Shown here piece by piece: positions 1 to 8,431 of a stretch of 64,000 bases of DNA (position 1 is its first letter; each line of letters begins with the position of its first letter). This DNA comes from Sphaerisporangium sp039871875 (GTDB lineage Bacteria; Actinomycetota; Actinomycetes; Streptosporangiales; Streptosporangiaceae). The position numbers were made by a program, and so were the translations under genes. Where the stretch lies: assembly GCF_039871875.1 (NCBI RefSeq), contig NZ_JBDPMD010000006.1, forward strand, positions 62,001 through 126,000. Direction: 5' to 3'. The notes beneath the pieces were generated by a model, which was given only the letters and a program-made list of their open reading frames with translations, was not told where the DNA came from and ran no database searches.

Positions 1-85
1 AGGGCCTCGCCGGTAATCCGTCATGTTCTTCGCCTACCCACATATGGTCACTAGTCGCGGGCGCCCCGCAAAAGGACGCGCGCGG

Positions 86-1321
86 CTATCGTTCGATGAT
101 CTCGTTCTTCGCGATGACCACCACTCCCGAGCGCGTCACCGCGAAACGGGAGCGGTCGTACTCCAGGTCCAGGCCGATCCTGGCGCCGTCCGGCACGACC
201 ACGTTCTTGTCGATGATGGCCCGCCGCACGATGGCGCCCCTGCCGATCTTCACGCCGCCCATGAGCACCGAGTCCTCCACCTGGGAGTGGGAGTGCATCA
301 CCACGCCGGGCGACAGGATCGACCGGCAGGCGGTGCCGCCGGAGACGATCACGCCGGGGGAGACCAGCGAGTCGTGCGCCTGCCCCACCCGGTCGCCGTC
401 CTTGTGGACGAACTTGGCCGGGGGCAGCGGGTCGTGCCCGGTGTAGATCGGCCAGTGCGCGTTGTACAGGTTGAACACCGGGTGCGCCGAGACCAGGTCC
501 ATGTTGGCCTCGTAGTAGGCGTCCAGCGTCCCGACGTCCCGCCAGTAGCCGCGGTCGCGCTCGGTGGAGCCCGGCACGACGTTGTCGGCGAAGTCGTACA
601 CCTCCGCGCCGCCGGACTTGACGAACATCGGGATGATGTTGCCGCCGAGGTCGTGCCTGCTGGCGGGGTCGAGCGCGTCCTCGCGCAGCGCGTCGATCAT
701 GGCCTGGGTCTTGAAGACGTAGTTGCCCATGGAGGCGTAGATCTGGTCGGGCGCGTCCGGCAGCCCGATGGCGTCGGTGGGCTTCTCGCGGAACGCCACG
801 ATGCGCCGCCCGGCCGGGTCGGTCTCGATCACGCCGAACTGGTCGGCCATGGCCAGCGGCTGCCTGATCGCGGCGACCGTCACGTCCGCCCCGGACTGGA
901 TGTGCTGATCGACCATCTGCCGGGGGTCCATGCGGTAGATGTGGTCGGCGCCGAACACGATGCAGTGCTCGGGCAGCTCGTCGTAGATCAGGTTGAGGTT
1001 CTGGAACAGCGCGTCCGCCGACCCGGCGAACCAGCGGGGCCCGAGACGCTGCTGGGCGGGCACCGGCGCGACGTAGTTGCCGAGCATGGCCGACAGCCGC
1101 CAGGTGCGCGAGACGTGCCGGTCGAGGCTGTGGCTCTTGTACTGCGTGAGGACGACGATCTTGAGGAAGCCGCCGTTGGCGAGATTGGACAACACGAAGT
1201 CGACGAGGCGGTAGATCCCACCGAAGGGGACCGCCGGCTTGGCGCGGTCGGCGGTGAGCGGCATCAGCCGCTTGCCCTCGCCACCGGCCAGCACGATCGC
1301 GAGGATTCTGGACGTCGTCAT
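86..1321 (-). CDS. glgC: Glucose-1-phosphate adenylyltransferase (ADP-glucose pyrophosphorylase)
   Basis: Makes ADP-glucose from glucose 1-phosphate and ATP, the committing step of bacterial glycogen synthesis in the cytoplasm. The 411-residue protein is full length for the family. It opens with the nucleotidyltransferase signature AGGEGKRLMPLT followed by the substrate-binding stretch RAKPAVPFGG, has the GADHIYRMD catalytic-metal region near residue 125, and ends in a left-handed beta-helix of hexapeptide character (SPGVIVSGGTACRSILSPG). The ATG start lies 6 nt after a TAACGT -10 hexamer (1328-1333 on this strand) with no Shine-Dalgarno, so the mRNA is probably leaderless. It is divergent from glgA with only 67 bp between them, so both are likely to be expressed together. 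Confidence 0.97.
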   Translation of the reverse strand: MTTSRILAIVLAGGEGKRLMPLTADRAKPAVPFGGIYRLVDFVLSNLANGGFLKIVVLTQYKSHSLDRHVSRTWRLSAMLGNYVAPVPAQQRLGPRWFAGSADALFQNLNLIYDELPEHCIVFGADHIYRMDPRQMVDQHIQSGADVTVAAIRQPLAMADQFGVIETDPAGRRIVAFREKPTDAIGLPDAPDQIYASMGNYVFKTQAMIDALREDALDPASRHDLGGNIIPMFVKSGGAEVYDFADNVVPGSTERDRGYWRDVGTLDAYYEANMDLVSAHPVFNLYNAHWPIYTGHDPLPPAKFVHKDGDRVGQAHDSLVSPGVIVSGGTACRSILSPGVVMHSHSQVEDSVLMGGVKIGRGAIVRRAIIDKNVVVPDGARIGLDLEYDRSRFAVTRSGVVVIAKNEIIER

Positions 1322-1388
1322 GCCACGACGTTACCCGGCTTTTCTCCACCAAATCCGCTCAAACATCACACGCGGCTAAGGTCTACCC
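1322..1388. promoter_or_regulatory. Divergent glgC/glgA promoter region with two leaderless starts
   Basis: On the minus strand TAACGT (1328-1333) is followed by 6 nt and the glgC ATG. On the plus strand TAAGGT (1377-1382) is followed by 6 nt and the glgA ATG. Neither start has a ribosome-binding site. That spacing puts the predicted transcription start on the start codon itself, the usual signature of actinobacterial leaderless transcripts. Position calls are seen directly; promoter function is inferred. Confidence 0.65.
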
Positions 1389-2579
1389 ATGCGTGTCGAT
1401 CTGCTGAGCCGCGAGTACCCGCCGGAGGTCTACGGCGGGGCCGGTGTCCATGTCGAGTACCTCGCCCGCGAGCTCCGCCGCCTAGCCGACGTGCGGGTCC
1501 GCTGTTTCGGCGCCCCGCGCGACGAACCCGGCGTGCACGCCTACCGCGTGCCCGGCGGCCTGTCGGCGGCCAACGCGGCGCTCCAGGTGCTCGGGGTGGA
1601 CCTGGAGATGGCCGCCGGCTGCGAGGGGGCGGACCTGGTGCACAGCCACACCTGGTACGCCAACTTCGCCGGCCACACGGCCAAGATGCTGTACGGCGTG
1701 CCGCACGTGGTGACCACGCACAGCCTGGAGCCGCTGCGCCCCTGGAAGGCCGAGCAGCTCGGCGGCGGCTACACCCTGTCCTCCTGGGCCGAGCGCGAGG
1801 CGCTGCTCGCCGCCGACGCGGTGATCGCCGTCTCCGAGGGCATGCGCCGCGACGTGCTGGCCTGCTACCCGGACGTCTCGCCCGCCAAGGTCGCCGTGAT
1901 CCACAACGGCATCGACACCGCCGAGTACGCCCCCGACCCCGGCACCGCCGTGCTGACCCGGCACGGCATCGACCCCGGGCGGCCGTACGTGCTGTTCGTC
2001 GGCCGCGTCACCCGGCAGAAGGGCCTCGCCCACCTGCTGCGCGCCGCCCGCGCCCTCCCGCCGGACGCCCAGCTCGTGCTGTGCGCGGGCGCGCCCGACA
2101 CCCCGGAGATCGCGGCCGAGATCACCGCCCTGGTCGAGGAGCTGCGGGCGGGCCGCTCCGGCGTGGTCTGGATCTCCGAGATGCTGCCCAAGCCCGAGGT
2201 GATCCAGCTCCTCACCCACGCCACCGTCTTCGTCTGCCCGTCGGTGTACGAGCCCATGGGCATCGTCAACCTGGAGGCCATGGCCTGCGAGACCGCCGTG
2301 GTGGCCACCGCCACCGGCGGCATCCCCGAGGTCGTCGCGGACGGCGCCACCGGTCTGCTCGTGCCGATCGACCCGCTGCCCGACGGCGAGCCCTGCGACC
2401 CCGGGGCGTTCGCGGACGCCATCGCCGAGCGCGTCGGCGCCGTGCTGGCCGACCCGGCCACCGCCGCCGCCATGGGCAGGGCCGGCCGGGAGCGCGCCGT
2501 CGAGCACTTCTCGTGGGCGGCCGTCGCCGCCCGCACCCGCGACCTGTACGCCTCCCTGCTCCCCGCCGCGGGGAACTAG
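1389..2579 (+). CDS. glgA: Glycogen synthase, actinobacterial GT4 type (ADP-glucose/maltose-1-phosphate pathway)
   Basis: A 396-residue GT-B fold glycosyltransferase of the GT4 type typical of actinobacteria. The related mycobacterial enzyme (GlgM) uses ADP-glucose and glucose 1-phosphate to make maltose 1-phosphate for GlgE, besides possible chain elongation. The N-terminus shows the donor loop PPEVYGGAGVHVEYLA. The C-terminal domain has FVGRVTRQKGL near residue 203 and the nucleotide-sugar EX7E-like region PSVYEPMGIVNLEAMAC near 285. The ATG follows TAAGGT plus 6 nt, without an RBS. Divergent from glgC. I am sure of the family; the precise product (glycogen versus maltose 1-phosphate) cannot be decided from sequence. 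Confidence 0.93.
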   Translation: MRVDLLSREYPPEVYGGAGVHVEYLARELRRLADVRVRCFGAPRDEPGVHAYRVPGGLSAANAALQVLGVDLEMAAGCEGADLVHSHTWYANFAGHTAKMLYGVPHVVTTHSLEPLRPWKAEQLGGGYTLSSWAEREALLAADAVIAVSEGMRRDVLACYPDVSPAKVAVIHNGIDTAEYAPDPGTAVLTRHGIDPGRPYVLFVGRVTRQKGLAHLLRAARALPPDAQLVLCAGAPDTPEIAAEITALVEELRAGRSGVVWISEMLPKPEVIQLLTHATVFVCPSVYEPMGIVNLEAMACETAVVATATGGIPEVVADGATGLLVPIDPLPDGEPCDPGAFADAIAERVGAVLADPATAAAMGRAGRERAVEHFSWAAVAARTRDLYASLLPAAGN

Positions 2580-2628
2580 GCGGCCCGGTACCTGCCGCCG
2601 GGCGGGGGACGGTCGGTAAGCTGGCGCC

Positions 2629-3348
2629 GTGCTTGCGATCGACCGGGTGCGCATGGCGTTCACCGACCGGCACGGCGGGGTCAGCGCGGGGCCGTACGGC
2701 ACCCGCAACCTCGGCGGGTCGGTGGGCGACGACCCGGTGGCGGTCGCGGAGAACCGCGCACGCACCGCCCGGGGCTTCGGCCTGGACCCCGCCAGGGTCG
2801 TGTTCATGCGGCAGGTGCACAGCCCGCACGTCGGTTACGTCTCCGAGCCGTTCGGCATGGAGCCGCCCGAGCTGGACGGCGTCTACACCGACCGCCCGGG
2901 CCTCGCCCTCGCCGTGCTCGCCGCCGACTGCGCCCCCGTGCTGGTCGCCGACCCCGCCGCCGGCCTGGTCGGCGGCGCCCACTCCGGCCGGGTGGGCACC
3001 GCGGCCGGCGTGGTGCCCGCCCTGGTGGAGGCGATGCGCGCCCACGGCGCCGGCGAGCTGGTCGCGCTGATCGGCCCGCTGGCCTGCGGCGCCTGCTACG
3101 AGGTGCCCGAGGCGCTGCGCGAGGAGGTCGCGGCGGCCGTGCCCGAGACGTGGTCCACCACCCGCGGGGGCACCCCCGCGCTGGACCTGCGCGCCGGCAT
3201 CGCCGCCCAGCTCGCCCGTGCGGGCGTCACCGACGTCCGCCACGACGGCCGCTGCACCATCGAGACACCCGACCTGTACTCCCACCGCAGGGACAGGACC
3301 GGCGGCAGGTTCGCCGGCTACGTGTGGCTGGAGCCCGGCGCGGCCTGA
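2629..3348 (+). CDS. Laccase-domain purine nucleoside phosphorylase (YlmD/YfiH/PgeF family)
   Basis: A 239-residue member of the multicopper-polyphenol-oxidase-like family. Characterised members act as zinc-dependent purine nucleoside phosphorylases/adenosine deaminases, and E. coli YfiH (PgeF) edits peptidoglycan precursors. Visible marks are RQVHSPHVG (metal His near residue 64), AADCAPVLVADP (Cys near 104) and GGAHSGRVGTA (His near 121), and a C-terminal tail with YSHRRDRTGGRFAGYVWLEP. The GTG start is 6 nt after TAAGCT (2617-2622), again leaderless-looking. In many actinobacteria this family sits downstream of ftsZ, which is not the case here. Confidence 0.85.
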   Translation: MLAIDRVRMAFTDRHGGVSAGPYGTRNLGGSVGDDPVAVAENRARTARGFGLDPARVVFMRQVHSPHVGYVSEPFGMEPPELDGVYTDRPGLALAVLAADCAPVLVADPAAGLVGGAHSGRVGTAAGVVPALVEAMRAHGAGELVALIGPLACGACYEVPEALREEVAAAVPETWSTTRGGTPALDLRAGIAAQLARAGVTDVRHDGRCTIETPDLYSHRRDRTGGRFAGYVWLEPGAA

Positions 3349-4103
3349 TCCGGCGCCTCGCCCGGCACGATCACGGTCAGCCAGGACCCGGTGGGGCGGA
3401 AGCCCAGGCGCTCGTACACGCGCCGGGCGGGGTTGCCGTCGGTGACGGCGAGCCCCAGGGAGGGCAGTCCGTGCATGGTCGCCAGGGCGAGCGCGCGGCG
3501 CAGCATCACCGCGCCGAGCCCGGCGTACCGCGGGTCGGGGTCGCGGAACACCTCCATGACCCACGGCCCGCCGTACGGCGGCTCGCCGCTGAGCGTGCCC
3601 ACCATCACGCCGGCCACCACGCGGTCGTGGCGCAGCAGCAGCCCGCCGCACGGCAGCAGCGGCCCGTAGGACCGGCCGCTCAGCAGCGGGGCCAGCTCGC
3701 CGTTCAGCGCCTCGGCGTCGCCGGTGTCGCGCCGGTCGGGGTGCCCGGAGGCGTAGGCGGCACGCCAGGCGGGGAACACCTCGGCGGGCGGCACCGCGTC
3801 GCAGGCCACGACGCCGTACCCGGTCTCGGCCCACCAGGCCGGCGCCGGCTCGGCGCGCAGGTCGCGTGAGTAGGAGTGCGCGTGCCGCAGCGGCCGCGCC
3901 CCGGCGGCGAGCAGGCGCCGGCCGAGGTCCTCGTCGCCGGCCACCACCCAGCCGGGCAGGCGCCGCAGCACCGCCTCTTCGGCGCCGGGCCCGAGCACCG
4001 TCGCGAGGTCGGCGCAGGGGCGCCCCGCGCGGGTGCCTTCCACGAAGCTGAGCACCGGACGTCCGGTATCGTCATTGATCGTCTGCGCCCCACCTCTGTT
4101 CAC
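3318..4103 (-). CDS. GNAT-family N-acetyltransferase
   Basis: The protein is about 261 residues from a GTG start at 4103. The C-terminal half carries a GNAT core: VMEVFRDPDPRYAGLGAVMLRRALALA is the acetyl-CoA pyrophosphate loop region (a degenerate R/Q-x-x-G-x-G/A), followed by LGLAVTDGNPARRVYERLGF. The N-terminal half is a poorly conserved second GNAT-like lobe. The substrate is unknown. The open frame runs further upstream to 4520, but that stretch reads like noncoding DNA. TAACGT (4112-4117) 8 nt before the GTG offers a leaderless start. The 3' end overlaps the 3' end of the convergent laccase-domain gene by 31 bp. Confidence 0.75.
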   Translation of the reverse strand: MNRGGAQTINDDTGRPVLSFVEGTRAGRPCADLATVLGPGAEEAVLRRLPGWVVAGDEDLGRRLLAAGARPLRHAHSYSRDLRAEPAPAWWAETGYGVVACDAVPPAEVFPAWRAAYASGHPDRRDTGDAEALNGELAPLLSGRSYGPLLPCGGLLLRHDRVVAGVMVGTLSGEPPYGGPWVMEVFRDPDPRYAGLGAVMLRRALALATMHGLPSLGLAVTDGNPARRVYERLGFRPTGSWLTVIVPGEAPDQAAPGSSHT

Positions 4104-4198
4104 GACGCCCAACGTTAGAGCGCCCCCGGCGAACCCGGCCACTGCTTTTCCGGTGGTCAGGGCATGTTTGCGCGTGTTGTTTACAGGTGGGGCGGGGG

Positions 4199-4214
4199 AG
4201 TGGTCGGGACCACT
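4199..4214. promoter_or_regulatory. DasR-like responsive element (perfect 16-bp palindrome)
   Basis: AGTGGTCGGGACCACT has perfect 7-bp arms AGTGGTC/GACCACT around a 2-bp centre. The arms match the streptomycete DasR consensus (dre, AGTGGTCTAGACCACT) at every position; only the central TA is GG. It lies in the intergenic region between the GNAT gene and the membrane haem protein/NuoF-like pair, about 33 bp upstream of a TAACAT hexamer (4247-4252). DasR is a GntR-family regulator of N-acetylglucosamine metabolism; no GntR gene is in this window. Confidence 0.5.
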
Positions 4215-4374
4215 AGTGGTGCAATTCTCAAGTGCCCGAATTTCTGTAACATTCTGGTACCAGCGAGGCGCCAGAGGCGCTAGTGTGATCGACGCGCGCA
4301 AATGTCCCGATCGATCCCGGTAGGCACCCAGCGGCACGATGCCCGGTTTCAGACCGGCTCTGGCGGAGGACGGG

Positions 4375-5148
4375 ATGAAGGAAACGCGACACCGGCGGGC
4401 ACCGCAAAGGTCTCGGTCACGACCTCCAATCGTGGTCAGATTGGTCACCACCACGTCGCTACTTGCTGGGACCGCTCTTCTTGGAGCTTCGGTCCTGGTG
4501 CAGGTGCAGGACTTTCTCATTTTCTATTCGGGGGTGTTCACGCTCCTTGGACTGACAGGCACGGTGGTCGTCGGTCTGGCGGCCACGGACCGGCTCGTCC
4601 TGCGGGTGCGGCAGCGCGTCTTCATGCAGGCGCTGCACCGCGCGTTCGCCGTCACGGCGGTCGGGTTCCTCATCACCCACGTGGTCCTGCAGATCATGCG
4701 GGGGCGGATCGCCCCGGCCGACGCGTTCCTGCCGTTCGGCGACTCCGGCTTCGCGGTGTCCCTCGGCACGATCGCCGCCGATCTGCTCATCCTGGCGGCC
4801 GCCACCGGCGCGTTCCGCGGCCGTTTCGTCGGCATCAGGTGGCCCTGGTTATGGCGGGCGTTGCACGTCACCGCCTACCTGTGCTGGCCGGTCGCCATCG
4901 TGCACGGCCTCACCGCCGGCCGCGCCGCCGCCGACTGGGTGACCTTGAGCTACGTCGCCGCCATCGTCGCGGTCGGGTTCGTGCTGCTGGTACGCCTGGT
5001 CGTGACGGTCGGCCCCCGGGACCGGGCGCCCGCCAGGTTCCGCGGCAGCGGCAAGGCCGGTGGCGGGCGCAAGGCCGAGACCATCCGGGTGGACGACGTC
5101 TTCGACGAGGAGTTCTGGGTGACGTTGCGCAAAGAGGTGCGCAGATGA
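4375..5148 (+). CDS. Ferric-reductase-like membrane b-type cytochrome
   Basis: A 257-residue polytopic protein with about six membrane spans. It has four histidines placed as two bis-His pairs, H88/H102 and H164/H177 (ALHRAF, LITHVV, RALHVT, IVHGLT), about 13-14 residues apart. This is the pattern of transmembrane b-haem proteins of the ferric reductase/cytochrome b561-like type. The N-terminus is basic and the C-terminal tail is soluble and acidic (VDDVFDEEFWV). I chose the ATG at 4375 because GGAGGA precedes it by about 6 nt. The stop overlaps the next start as ATGA, so it is translationally coupled to the NuoF-like fusion. The likely role is electron transfer across the membrane, fed by that partner; the acceptor is unknown. 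Confidence 0.75.
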   Translation: MKETRHRRAPQRSRSRPPIVVRLVTTTSLLAGTALLGASVLVQVQDFLIFYSGVFTLLGLTGTVVVGLAATDRLVLRVRQRVFMQALHRAFAVTAVGFLITHVVLQIMRGRIAPADAFLPFGDSGFAVSLGTIAADLLILAAATGAFRGRFVGIRWPWLWRALHVTAYLCWPVAIVHGLTAGRAAADWVTLSYVAAIVAVGFVLLVRLVVTVGPRDRAPARFRGSGKAGGGRKAETIRVDDVFDEEFWVTLRKEVRR

Positions 5149-6632
5149 CGACGTACGGCGTGCTGGACGTCTACCGCATCGGCCCGGGCCGGCTCACCGC
5201 CGGCCTGGACGCCTCGCCGCGCCTCGACTACGACACCCACCGGCGGGTGCACGGGCACATGCCCCGCCTGCCGATCGACGACCTCATCGCGCTCGCCGAG
5301 CTCGGCGACCTGCGCGGCCGGGGCGGGGCGGGCTTCCCGTTCGCCCGCAAGCTCAGGGCCGTGGTGGACTCGGCGGGCCGCCGCGGCGCCCCCATCACGG
5401 TGGTGGTGAACGCCACCGAGGGCGAGCCCGCGGCGCACAAGGACAAGGTGCTGCTCAGCCGGGCACCCCACCTGATCCTGGACGGCGCGGACCTGGTGGC
5501 CCGCGCCCTGTCCGCGGTCGAGATCGTGGTGGGGGTCGCGCACGGCGGCCCGGGGGAGCGGTCCCTGCTCAACGCCATCCACGAGCGCGGCATCACCGAC
5601 GCCGTGCGCGTGGTGCGCATGCCGGACCGTTTCATCTCCGGCGAGGGCGGCGCGCTGGTGCGCGGCATCAACGGTGAGCGGCCCATCCCGCCCGGCCGCA
5701 AGGTGCGGGCCGCGGACCGCGGCGTCGGCGGCATGCCGACCCTGCTGTCCAACGCCGAGACCTACGCCCAGCTCGCGCTGCTCGCGATGCTCGGCGTGGA
5801 CATGTACTCCTCGGTCGGGATGCCGTCCGAACCGGGCACGGTCATGCTCAGCGTCACCGGCTCGGCCCGCCGTCCCGCGGTGGTGGAGACGCCGACCGGG
5901 GTGCGGCTGCGCGAGATCCTCGACCTGTGCGACGCCACCGTCGGCCAGGGTGTGCTGGTCGGCGGCTACCACGGCAAGTGGATGTCCGCCGAGGCCGCCG
6001 AGCGGGCCGAGGTGTCGCGCGCGGGTTTCGAGGCCCTCGGCGGAGCGCTCGGCGCGGGCATCGTGATCCCGCTCGGCTGGGAGTCCTGCCCGCTCGGCGA
6101 GACCGCGCGGGTGGCCCGGTACATGGCGGGCCAGAGCGCCGGGCAGTGCGGCCCGTGCTACATGGGCCTGCCGGACCTCGCGCAGGCGTTCGGCGCGCTC
6201 GCCGACGGCCACGGGCACATCGACGCCGTCCAGCGGGCCGCGGCCACGATGCGCGGCCGGGGCGCCTGCGGGCACCCCGACGGCACCTCGCGTTTCGTGT
6301 TGTCGGCCATCGACGTCTTCGCCGAGGACGTCATGACCCATTCGGCGTACGGCACGTGCGGCCTGCCCACCCGGGGTGTGCTGCCGCTGCCCGACGAGCC
6401 GTTGTCGCGGGCCGCCGAGGCGCAGCTCATCCTCGACTGGTCGCGCTGCGAGGGCCACGGCCTGTGCTCGCTCGTGGTGCCCGAGCTCATCAAACTCGAC
6501 ACCCACGGCTACCCCGTGGTGAGCACCGCGTCGGTGCCGGCCCGGCTGGAGGGAGAGGCGCGCAGAGCCATCGAGATGTGCCCCGCGCTCGCCCTGCGCC
6601 TCACCCCGGCGCCCACCGAGAGCAGGCGGTGA
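5145..6632 (+). CDS. NuoF-like NAD(H)/FMN-binding iron-sulfur protein fused to a C-terminal ferredoxin
   Basis: A 495-residue soluble oxidoreductase. Residues 58-69 (GRGGAGFPFARK) are the NADH/FMN-binding glycine loop of complex I subunit NuoF, with NATEGEPAAHKD near 108 completing the flavin site, then an SLBB segment. The NuoF [4Fe-4S] region is altered: QSAGQCGPC keeps C335 and C338, and C375 lies in GRGACGHPDG, but the first canonical cysteine is Ala332. The last 65 residues form a ferredoxin with C435-x5-C441 and C479-Pro, typical of a [3Fe-4S] or incomplete [4Fe-4S] centre. The 4-bp ATGA overlap with the membrane haem protein suggests a two-component route from NAD(P)H through FMN and Fe-S to a b-type cytochrome. 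Direction and physiology are inferred. Confidence 0.8.
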   Translation: MTTYGVLDVYRIGPGRLTAGLDASPRLDYDTHRRVHGHMPRLPIDDLIALAELGDLRGRGGAGFPFARKLRAVVDSAGRRGAPITVVVNATEGEPAAHKDKVLLSRAPHLILDGADLVARALSAVEIVVGVAHGGPGERSLLNAIHERGITDAVRVVRMPDRFISGEGGALVRGINGERPIPPGRKVRAADRGVGGMPTLLSNAETYAQLALLAMLGVDMYSSVGMPSEPGTVMLSVTGSARRPAVVETPTGVRLREILDLCDATVGQGVLVGGYHGKWMSAEAAERAEVSRAGFEALGGALGAGIVIPLGWESCPLGETARVARYMAGQSAGQCGPCYMGLPDLAQAFGALADGHGHIDAVQRAAATMRGRGACGHPDGTSRFVLSAIDVFAEDVMTHSAYGTCGLPTRGVLPLPDEPLSRAAEAQLILDWSRCEGHGLCSLVVPELIKLDTHGYPVVSTASVPARLEGEARRAIEMCPALALRLTPAPTESRR

Positions 6633-6639
6633 CCCCCCT

Positions 6640-6667
6640 GGGACGGACGCCCGCGGGTGTCCGTCCC
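6640..6667. terminator. Hairpin after the NuoF-like gene
   Basis: GGGACGGAC (6640-6648) pairs with GTCCGTCCC (6659-6667), with a further CCC/GGG pairing inside the loop. It begins 7 nt after the stop codon and lacks a U tract, as is usual in actinobacteria. Confidence 0.65.
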
Positions 6668-6822
6668 ACCGTCAGAGCAGGTGTGAGGAGGAGAACGGCA
6701 TCACCGCCCCCCGCCCGACCGCGGCCGGACGTGCGCCGGCCGCTGCACGGCCGTGCCTCTCCCCAGGCGTGTGCCGTGCCGCCCGCCACGTGGCGGATGG
6801 TTCCTCCCCCAGGACCGGGCCG

Positions 6823-7854
6823 TCAGGCCACCGGGATGTCCAGCAGGCGCACGCCGTCGTCGCGGCGCACCTCGAAATGGGCGATCTCGTTCGCGGCGAG
6901 GGCCGTGCCGCCGGTGAGGCGCATCGGCTCGGGGTGTCCCGGCACGCCGAAGCCGCCACCGGGGGGCACCCGCCAGCCCGACACCACGTCGCGGTCGCCG
7001 TTGCGGGAGATCGCGATGAGGCTGCACCGCTCGGGTCCTGTGACCCCGCTGAGCTGGAAGTTCACCTCGGTGCCCCAGGTGCGCGGGGTCATGGCGACCG
7101 AGCCGCTGACGCCGGTGTCGGGGCTGGTGCCCTCCCGCACGAGCGGCGAGCCCGAGACGGACGGCGCGGCGACCGGCGGGGTTTCGTCGCGCGGCCACAC
7201 CTGGGCCGTGGTGACCCCGGCCACCGCGACCACCATGGCCGCGGCCACCCCGAGCCACAACGCGTTGCGGCGGCGGTCCCGCACCCGCGACAACTCGTCG
7301 TCGGAGTGCCCGGGCAGGTAGTCGTAGTCGTCGTCGCGCCGCCGGTGCCCGTTGCCGGGGTGGCGGTGCGGCGGCCGGCCGCTCGGCGTCCACAGGTCAC
7401 GGCCCGCCTCGTCGAGGGAGGAGGGCAGGTCGCGGCCCGCGCCATGAAGGTCGCGGGCGCCGGGCAGCTCGCGGACCACCCCGTCGCGCGCCTCGCGCAG
7501 GTCCCGCAGGTCGCGCGGGCCGGTGGGCAGGTCGCGGACCACGCCGTCGCGGGCCTCACGAAGCCCCCACAGGTCGCGCGGCTCGGGCGCCGAGCCGTTC
7601 ACGGCGTCGCGCGCCGCCCCGTTCACGCGATATCCGGCCGTCGCGCCGCCGGACGTGCCGAGTCCCGTGTCGTTCACCGTGCGCTTCACGTCGCGCTTGA
7701 TCAGGTCCAGCGCGTCGGGGAGGTCGTACATGTCCCGTAGCTCGTCCTGGCAGCTCGCGCAGTCGAGCAGGTGGCGGTCGAACTTCGCGGAGTCCTCCTC
7801 GTTGAGGATCCCGAGGACGTAGGCGGCCACCTCGACGTGAGGGGGTGAATCCAT
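6823..7854 (-). CDS. Zinc-binding anti-sigma factor, membrane anchored
   Basis: A 343-residue anti-sigma factor. The N-terminal ZAS motif H28-x3-C32-x2-C35 (FDRHLLDCASC) would bind zinc and the partner sigma factor. A single transmembrane helix lies at about 199-218, followed by an exported domain of about 120 residues that includes an anti-sigma-K-like beta region (NFQLSGVTGPERC). Between ZAS and the helix is a long charged linker (90-195) with an internal repeat (LREARDGVVR twice, 21 residues apart). It starts 7 bp after the sigma gene stops, so the two are co-transcribed. The layout matches SigL/RslA- or SigK/RskA-type systems; the inducing signal is unknown. Confidence 0.85.
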   Translation of the reverse strand: MDSPPHVEVAAYVLGILNEEDSAKFDRHLLDCASCQDELRDMYDLPDALDLIKRDVKRTVNDTGLGTSGGATAGYRVNGAARDAVNGSAPEPRDLWGLREARDGVVRDLPTGPRDLRDLREARDGVVRELPGARDLHGAGRDLPSSLDEAGRDLWTPSGRPPHRHPGNGHRRRDDDYDYLPGHSDDELSRVRDRRRNALWLGVAAAMVVAVAGVTTAQVWPRDETPPVAAPSVSGSPLVREGTSPDTGVSGSVAMTPRTWGTEVNFQLSGVTGPERCSLIAISRNGDRDVVSGWRVPPGGGFGVPGHPEPMRLTGGTALAANEIAHFEVRRDDGVRLLDIPVA

Positions 7855-7861
7855 CAGCCGG

Positions 7862-8431
7862 TCACCCCCTCTCCTTCATCGTCTTCTGCAGGGCGCGGAG
7901 CGCGTAGTACACCCGGGACTTCACCGTCCCGGGCGGCACCCCCAGCACTTCCGCCGCCTCATTGATCGTACGGTCGTGAAGGTACGTCTGCACGAGTGCT
8001 TCCCGATGCTCCTCGGAAAGGCTGTACAGGGCCTCGGACACCACCATCGCGGACAACATGGGCTCAGACCCGTCCGGGATGGCGACGGTGTCTAACTTGT
8101 CGGGTTCCACCTCCTGGGGGCGGACCGAACGCTGGCGATGGGTGTCGATGACGATCCGTCGCGCCACCGTCATCAGCCACGCCCACAGCAGACCGGGTTC
8201 CCGGTTCAGTTTCCCCGCGTTGCGCCACGCGCGGAACACCGTCTCCTGGACGACGTCCTCTGCCCATTGCTGGTCACCTCCCGTCAACCTGCGCACATTG
8301 CGCAGAAGGGGCCCGCCGAACTCGCGGTAGAGCGTCGTGACCAGTTGCTCGTCGGAGTCGTCGTGTGCTTCTTCCGGCCCGGACCGGACACTGCGATGAC
8401 GCTGCACAGGCACATGGTGGCAGTGGACCAC
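7862..8431 (-). CDS. ECF RNA polymerase sigma factor
   Basis: A 189-residue group IV sigma factor with region 2 (DVVQETVFRAWRN, AWLMTVARRIVIDTHRQR) and region 4 (SLSEEHREALVQTYLHDRTINEAAEVLGVPPGTVKSR) and no extra domains. It resembles the SigL-like group (ECF19-type). The cognate anti-sigma gene follows directly. The listed GTG has only a weak GAGACAG upstream; GTG codons at 8413 and 8407 are alternatives. Divergent from the DUF4142 gene, a plausible target of its own regulon. Confidence 0.88.
   Translation of the reverse strand: MVHCHHVPVQRHRSVRSGPEEAHDDSDEQLVTTLYREFGGPLLRNVRRLTGGDQQWAEDVVQETVFRAWRNAGKLNREPGLLWAWLMTVARRIVIDTHRQRSVRPQEVEPDKLDTVAIPDGSEPMLSAMVVSEALYSLSEEHREALVQTYLHDRTINEAAEVLGVPPGTVKSRVYYALRALQKTMKERG

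Noticed and set aside
23..3070. A 1015-codon open frame on the plus strand, antisense to glgC and crossing glgA
   Set aside because: It is a GC-rich shadow: composition is Arg/His/Gly/Val repeats without any domain, and glgC, glgA and the laccase-domain gene on proper frames account for the DNA.
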